From the IMG/VR virus record IMGVR_UViG_3300007352_000009, positions 1 to 42,210 of that record: DNA of 42,210 bases; one strand, written 5' to 3'. Positions 39,496 through 42,210 of the stretch are shown here, piece after piece; the stretch's first letter is position 1, and each line of letters opens with the position of its first letter. Origin of the DNA: a virus. The notes beneath the pieces were generated by a model, which was given only the letters and a program-made list of their open reading frames with translations, searched no databases and was not told where the DNA came from. A program made the translations under genes and the position numbers.

Positions 39496-39584
39496 TATTG
39501 CACCAACCGCTCGAACCACTGTGCCAGTGCCACCGCCACCGCTGACGCCAATGCAACCGGCCACGACTCGCGCCAATAACTCAT
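39495..39584 (-). CDS. Tiny membrane protein, 29 aa
   Basis: A 29-residue frame starting 5 bases after the upstream stop, with an Ala/Val hydrophobic segment (WPVALASAVAVALAQWF). Coupled to the next frame by one-base stop/start overlap. Function unknown; it may be a membrane-active peptide. Confidence 0.35.
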   Translation of the reverse strand: MSYWRESWPVALASAVAVALAQWFERLVQ

Positions 39585-39588
39585 GCTG

Positions 39589-39783
39589 TCACCCTTTCAA
39601 GGCTTCCCCGCCCTCGACGTTGCCAAACCGCTTTTTCAGGGCTCGCAACTCAGCTTTAATTTCCTTGAATCGCCCCACTAACCAGTGTTCTGTGTCTTCC
39701 TGTATGCTGGGAAGATGCAACAACGCGGCAGTAAACAGTAAGCGTTTCCTTAATTCTGCCATTCTATGATGTATGTTTACCAT
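39589..39783 (-). CDS. Hypothetical helical protein, 64 aa
   Basis: The ATG at 39783 overlaps the upstream stop by 7 bases; a longer frame to 39903 is less likely. Helical with several basic clusters (MAELRKRLLFTAALLHL, EIKAELRALKKRFG). No family recognised. Confidence 0.5.
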   Translation of the reverse strand: MVNIHHRMAELRKRLLFTAALLHLPSIQEDTEHWLVGRFKEIKAELRALKKRFGNVEGGEALKG

Positions 39784-40178
39784 GTCGCCGTCACCACTGG
39801 AAACACCACCGCTACCGGCACATCCGGCCATCGTTCTTTGTTCAGTGCCACCGCTCGCACATGTAACACTGTCCATGTCAGCATAACAGCTTTCGCTTGC
39901 CAATTATTCCACCGCTCTAGCCGCTGTGCTGCCACCACTGCCACTATGCCGGCTGCGATCTCTCCGTAGGCCGTCCGGCTCCGTACCAAAGGTCGTGCAA
40001 ATGGATCATTCTCCGGGTAGTCATGCCGAGTAACTTGATAACGCAAGACTTGACCGGATGGACTACGTACCGGAGTCACGGACTCGTACTGCCTCGCGGT
40101 AAAGTGCGCGGTCTGCGACAAATCCGAGAGATTCGCAGAGAGTAGCGTTAGCACGAGACAGCACACGTCAATGGTCAT
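39777..40178 (-). CDS. Signal-anchored hypothetical protein, 133 aa
   Basis: An N-terminal hydrophobic segment (CCLVLTLLSANLS) looks like a signal peptide; later stretches (YGEIAAGIVAVVAAQ and VPVAVVFPVVTATW) may be further membrane segments. The ATGA overlap with the upstream gene supports it. A role at the cell envelope is possible. Not recognised. Confidence 0.55.
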   Translation of the reverse strand: MTIDVCCLVLTLLSANLSDLSQTAHFTARQYESVTPVRSPSGQVLRYQVTRHDYPENDPFARPLVRSRTAYGEIAAGIVAVVAAQRLERWNNWQAKAVMLTWTVLHVRAVALNKERWPDVPVAVVFPVVTATW

Positions 40179-40459
40179 ATTTCGTAGTCCTTCTCCCTTG
40201 CTTTCTCAATTGCCAATTCGCAGTGAAGAGCGATATTCATTTCTCCTTTAGCCCGCAGCACTTCACACGCCAATTTACATGCTGCCAGCAAATCAGGAGC
40301 GGCAGCGATCAAACGTGCGTTTGCTTCATCGTTCTCGTCATTGTTGCCAGTAAGAGTAGTAGCTACTACACTAATACCGCCCATTGGTTGCCTTGTGTCT
40401 ACTTCTGCCCATACGGTAGTGCCTCTTGCTATCCACGGACCAGGAGTATGCTTAGACAT
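40175..40459 (-). CDS. Conserved phage protein with HTPGPW motif, 94 aa
   Basis: The pattern HTPGPW near the start and ANARLIAAAPDLL at 47-59 is a well-known feature of a widespread family of small phage proteins, often beside other early genes. The biochemical function is not known. ATG start at 40459, overlapping the upstream gene by 8 bases. Confidence 0.8.
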   Translation of the reverse strand: MSKHTPGPWIARGTTVWAEVDTRQPMGGISVVATTLTGNNDENDEANARLIAAAPDLLAACKLACEVLRAKGEMNIALHCELAIEKAREKDYEI

Positions 40460-40808
40460 TGTTGCCTCCGCTTTTGTCTACGTCTTCCAGGAACGCATCC
40501 GCAATTTCAAACCATTCCACACGGCCTAACGCATGGTTAAGCAGGTCATGGTATACACCAAGCTGTTCCGGTAAAAACTGTCCTGCGCCCTCGTCCAAAT
40601 CTTCTTTCAATTCATCCGCGAGTCGAATTCTAGCGTTCTGCTCATGGTTCGCAAACTCATTCGGGTGCTTGTCCCCGGTCTCGTCGAATGCCGCTTGCGC
40701 TCGCTCGCGCCAATGGTTATAGCTACCTTGATCGTTTGTTAACCAAAGGTTGACACACCATGTTTCATAATTTGCCCATCCGTTGTAACGTTCACCTTCT
40801 CCGCTCAT
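40452..40808 (-). CDS. Hypothetical protein with NYETW motif (DUF7249-like)
   Basis: 118 residues. NGWANYETWCVNLWLTNDQG at the N-terminus resembles a family seen in phage early regions; the rest is acidic and helical (ADELKEDLDEGAGQFLPEQL). The acidity would fit a DNA mimic such as an anti-restriction protein, but that is speculative. Confidence 0.65.
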   Translation of the reverse strand: MSGEGERYNGWANYETWCVNLWLTNDQGSYNHWRERAQAAFDETGDKHPNEFANHEQNARIRLADELKEDLDEGAGQFLPEQLGVYHDLLNHALGRVEWFEIADAFLEDVDKSGGNNV

Positions 40809-40811
40809 GAT

Positions 40812-41027
40812 TTACGCTCCTTCCTGGGTTAAGCTGGACGCTGTTCCAAGTTTCACTTCCAATTTGGTGTACTGCCGAATCTTACGGCGTATTTCCCTTT
40901 CTTCATCCGCTGTATAATCATCGAAATGAGAGTGATCTAGCTTGTCCTGCAAGTCTTCGCAAGCACGTTGCAAAGCTTCGCAAATCTTACTGCATTCGGA
41001 TTTTGTTAGCTTAATTTCTACAACCAT
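40812..41027 (-). CDS. Hypothetical protein, 71 aa
   Basis: The ATG at 41027 has AGGAG 8 bases upstream; the frame is open to 41183 only as a shadow of the gene before it. Mostly helical, charged (TKSECSKICEALQRACEDLQ). Function unknown. Confidence 0.55.
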   Translation of the reverse strand: MVVEIKLTKSECSKICEALQRACEDLQDKLDHSHFDDYTADEEREIRRKIRQYTKLEVKLGTASSLTQEGA

Positions 41028-41028
41028 G

Positions 41029-41169
41029 CTAGGCTCCTTTCTTCTCGATGTTCGCTTCACGAATTGCGCGGAAATCGATAACCCAGCCTGTTCCTTCACA
41101 CTGGGGACAGTTATCGCGGTATATCCCCGGTTTGCATCCACAGCGTTGACCAGTCTTCGGTTGATACAT
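41029..41169 (-). CDS. Small zinc-finger protein, 46 aa
   Basis: A 46-residue frame with CGC (10-12) and CPQCEGTGW (21-29), as in DnaJ-type zinc motifs (CxxCxGxG). It starts 4 bases after the previous stop; the next gene follows after one base. Probably binds nucleic acid or protein; function unknown. Confidence 0.55.
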   Translation of the reverse strand: MYQPKTGQRCGCKPGIYRDNCPQCEGTGWVIDFRAIREANIEKKGA

Positions 41170-41172
41170 GGC

Positions 41173-41508
41173 TCAATCCTCACTTTCGCCGTAAAAGTCT
41201 CCGTAAAAGTCTCTCAAATTCCGTTCAAGGCGTTTGAGATTGCGGTCATAATGCCAGTCCGTGCAATCGAGATAACCGGGCATCGAATAGCGACCAGCAT
41301 ACCAAGATTTTCCTAAGAATTGAAACGTGTCAGGATCGGCCCTACCAACGCGACATTCGTAACATGCCAATGTTCCGGCTTGCATAGCGTCCCTACGCTC
41401 GTTATGATCCACGTATGCCCATTCGTGCGTATACAACGTCGCTCCACATCGCTTACACTCAGCGGAATACAAGTGTCCCTTGACCGTGATTTCAAGCTCC
41501 ATGCTCAT
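41173..41508 (-). CDS. Zinc-ribbon protein, 111 aa
   Basis: Two CxxC pairs (C18/C21, C49/C52) form a ribbon in the first half; the second half is aromatic and charged (WYAGRYSMPGYLDCTDWHYD) with repeated DFYG at the end. It follows the previous gene closely. Not recognised. Confidence 0.6.
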   Translation of the reverse strand: MSMELEITVKGHLYSAECKRCGATLYTHEWAYVDHNERRDAMQAGTLACYECRVGRADPDTFQFLGKSWYAGRYSMPGYLDCTDWHYDRNLKRLERNLRDFYGDFYGESED

Positions 41509-41510
41509 AG

Positions 41511-41672
41511 CTACGCCTTGCCTTTCTGCCAGTCCGTTTTCTGCAAGCCGGATACTGGCCGATGGGGTGTGGCGCTATCCTGCTTCACTTCTGCCGGACG
41601 TTTGAGTAACGAGCCCGTCACAGCGTTTAGCACAGCCTTTGCGTAGGCTTTCTTTTCGTCGATGGTTAACAC
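41511..41672 (-). CDS. Hypothetical basic protein, 53 aa
   Basis: A GTG at 41672 with GGAGG 6 bases upstream. Lys-rich (EKKAYAKAVLNAVTGSLLKR), helical first half. It ends 2 bases before the next start. Function unknown. Confidence 0.5.
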   Translation of the reverse strand: MLTIDEKKAYAKAVLNAVTGSLLKRPAEVKQDSATPHRPVSGLQKTDWQKGKA

Positions 41673-41687
41673 GGTCTGCCTCCGTTG

Positions 41688-41744
41688 TTAACACGTATAG
41701 TAAAGCACTGACAGCGCAAACCCGAACCAAAACCAGGGACTCAT
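41688..41744 (-). CDS. Candidate tiny membrane peptide, 18 aa
   Basis: Nearly all hydrophobic and aromatic (SPWFWFGFALSVLYYT), with AAGGGAG before the ATG and an ATGA overlap with the upstream gene. It may be only a translational coupling device. Low confidence because of length. Confidence 0.25.
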   Translation of the reverse strand: MSPWFWFGFALSVLYYTC

Positions 41745-41908
41745 GACTCCCTTTCTTCCAGTTTAAATTCATAATAGTCATTGAGGTACTTTGAAATTGC
41801 GTTGAATACTAAAGTTTCTGCATCCATAAACCCCATTTCGGTGGATACTCGGTTAATCTCTTTAGCCATGCGTTCAGGTACGATCATGTGAATTTCACGG
41901 TTTATCAT
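41741..41908 (-). CDS. Ribbon-helix-helix-like protein, 55 aa
   Basis: The strand REIHMIVPERM followed by two helices (AKEINRVSTEMG and DAETLVFNAISKYLND) fits the Arc/CopG ribbon-helix-helix fold, a common type of small phage repressor. GAGG lies 7 bases before the ATG. Such proteins bind short palindromes as dimers of dimers, so it could recognise the TGACAG/CTGTCA sites. This link is inference. Confidence 0.55.
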   Translation of the reverse strand: MINREIHMIVPERMAKEINRVSTEMGFMDAETLVFNAISKYLNDYYEFKLEERES

Positions 41909-41921
41909 TTGACACCTCTTT

Positions 41922-42149
41922 CTATAAAAGCTCAGTAAATGAGGCTACATTGTTGGTGCAACATTCCGTAGTGATAACAAGTAACCGCGCTCCGCTATTG
42001 TCAACCTGGACGTACCATTTGTCTAACAGCAATTTGTGGCAATGTTGTTTTGATGTGCTTTTCGGTAAAAGGGATTGCTGAAAGCGAACAATCGAACGTG
42101 CAGCATTGGCTAATTCTTTTCCAGTGTAAGATGTTTGGCCTTGGCCCAT
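41922..42149 (-). CDS. Hypothetical protein spanning the contig junction, 75 aa
   Basis: ATG at 42149 with GGAGGT upstream; helical N-terminus (GKELANAARSIVRFQQSLLP) and a beta-like C-terminus (WYVQVDNSGARLLVITTE). Its first 12 codons are duplicated at 1-38 by the terminal overlap. Not recognised. It directly precedes the ribbon-helix-helix gene. Confidence 0.6.
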   Translation of the reverse strand: MGQGQTSYTGKELANAARSIVRFQQSLLPKSTSKQHCHKLLLDKWYVQVDNSGARLLVITTECCTNNVASFTELL

Positions 42150-42210
42150 TGTTATTTACCTCCACGTTGCACACTCATGGCGTAACCAGGAGTAGCAGTC
42201 TTAAAGAGAT
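42112..42210. repeat. Right copy of 99-bp terminal identity
   Basis: Identical to bases 1-99 and explained there. It gives a circular unit of 42,111 bp. Confidence 0.9.
42152..42210 (-). CDS. 3' fragment of small membrane protein gene (complete copy at 41-166)
   Basis: The last codons and stop of the 41-residue membrane protein, truncated by the window edge. It is the same gene as at 41-166, counted twice because of the terminal overlap. Confidence 0.7.
   Translation of the reverse strand, partial: LFKTATPGYAMSVQRGGK

Noticed and set aside
1-42210. CRISPR array or insertion sequence
   Set aside because: No regularly spaced repeats and no transposase were seen; the integrase is a phage tyrosine recombinase.

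Overview
The window is a complete, or very nearly complete, tailed-phage genome, not a piece of bacterial chromosome. Bases 1-99 are repeated exactly at 42112-42210, so the contig closes into a circle of 42,111 bp. The gene set is that of a temperate, short-tailed (podovirus-like) virus. It has a large terminase, a podovirus-type head-tail connecting portal, scaffold, an HK97-fold-like coat protein, two adaptor-like proteins, a P22 gp10-like tail hub or nozzle, a fibre, three large ejection-type proteins, no tape measure, and a tyrosine integrase with an excisionase-like partner. The host cannot be named. The promoters are of sigma70 type (TTGACA, 17-18 bp, TATAAT-like). A GH108 endolysin with a 3TM-type holin and an exported zinc peptidase would fit a Gram-negative host, but this is weak inference.

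Layout. A regulatory hub at about 490-1512 separates two divergent arms. The rightward (+) arm, 1513-21621, carries virion and lysis genes: HNH protein, small terminase (apparently frameshifted), exported zincin, large terminase, portal, scaffold, coat, adaptors, nozzle, fibre, endolysin, ejection proteins, holin. A terminator lies just after the coat gene and a second, very strong one at 22372-22411. The leftward (-) arm runs from 486 through the circle junction and on from 42149 to 22410. It starts with many tiny genes, then primase, helicase, a tRNA-Pro, the RNA ligase RtcB, family A DNA polymerase, a 308-nt structured intergenic RNA ending in a terminator, two HNH proteins, a nuclease and metallopeptidase cluster, more small genes, and finally xis and int.

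How it works together. Helicase, primase, proofreading polymerase and several nucleases (Cas4/RecB-like, DEDDy exonuclease, resolvase-like) form a replication and recombination module. RtcB beside a phage-encoded tRNA suggests RNA repair, perhaps against host anticodon nucleases. Five promoter-like sites share a TTGACA box, and the half-site TGACAG/CTGTCA recurs around most of them, once as a near-perfect inverted repeat between -35 and -10. This suggests one repressor controls both arms, but no classical CI-like repressor is recognisable. A small ribbon-helix-helix-like protein (41741-41908) and a winged-helix-like protein (21607-21990) are the only candidates seen.

Many leftward genes are shorter than 60 codons and overlap their neighbours through ATGA or TAATG junctions; these were found by reading the gaps by eye. 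All functional names rest on motif recognition only; no database search was possible.
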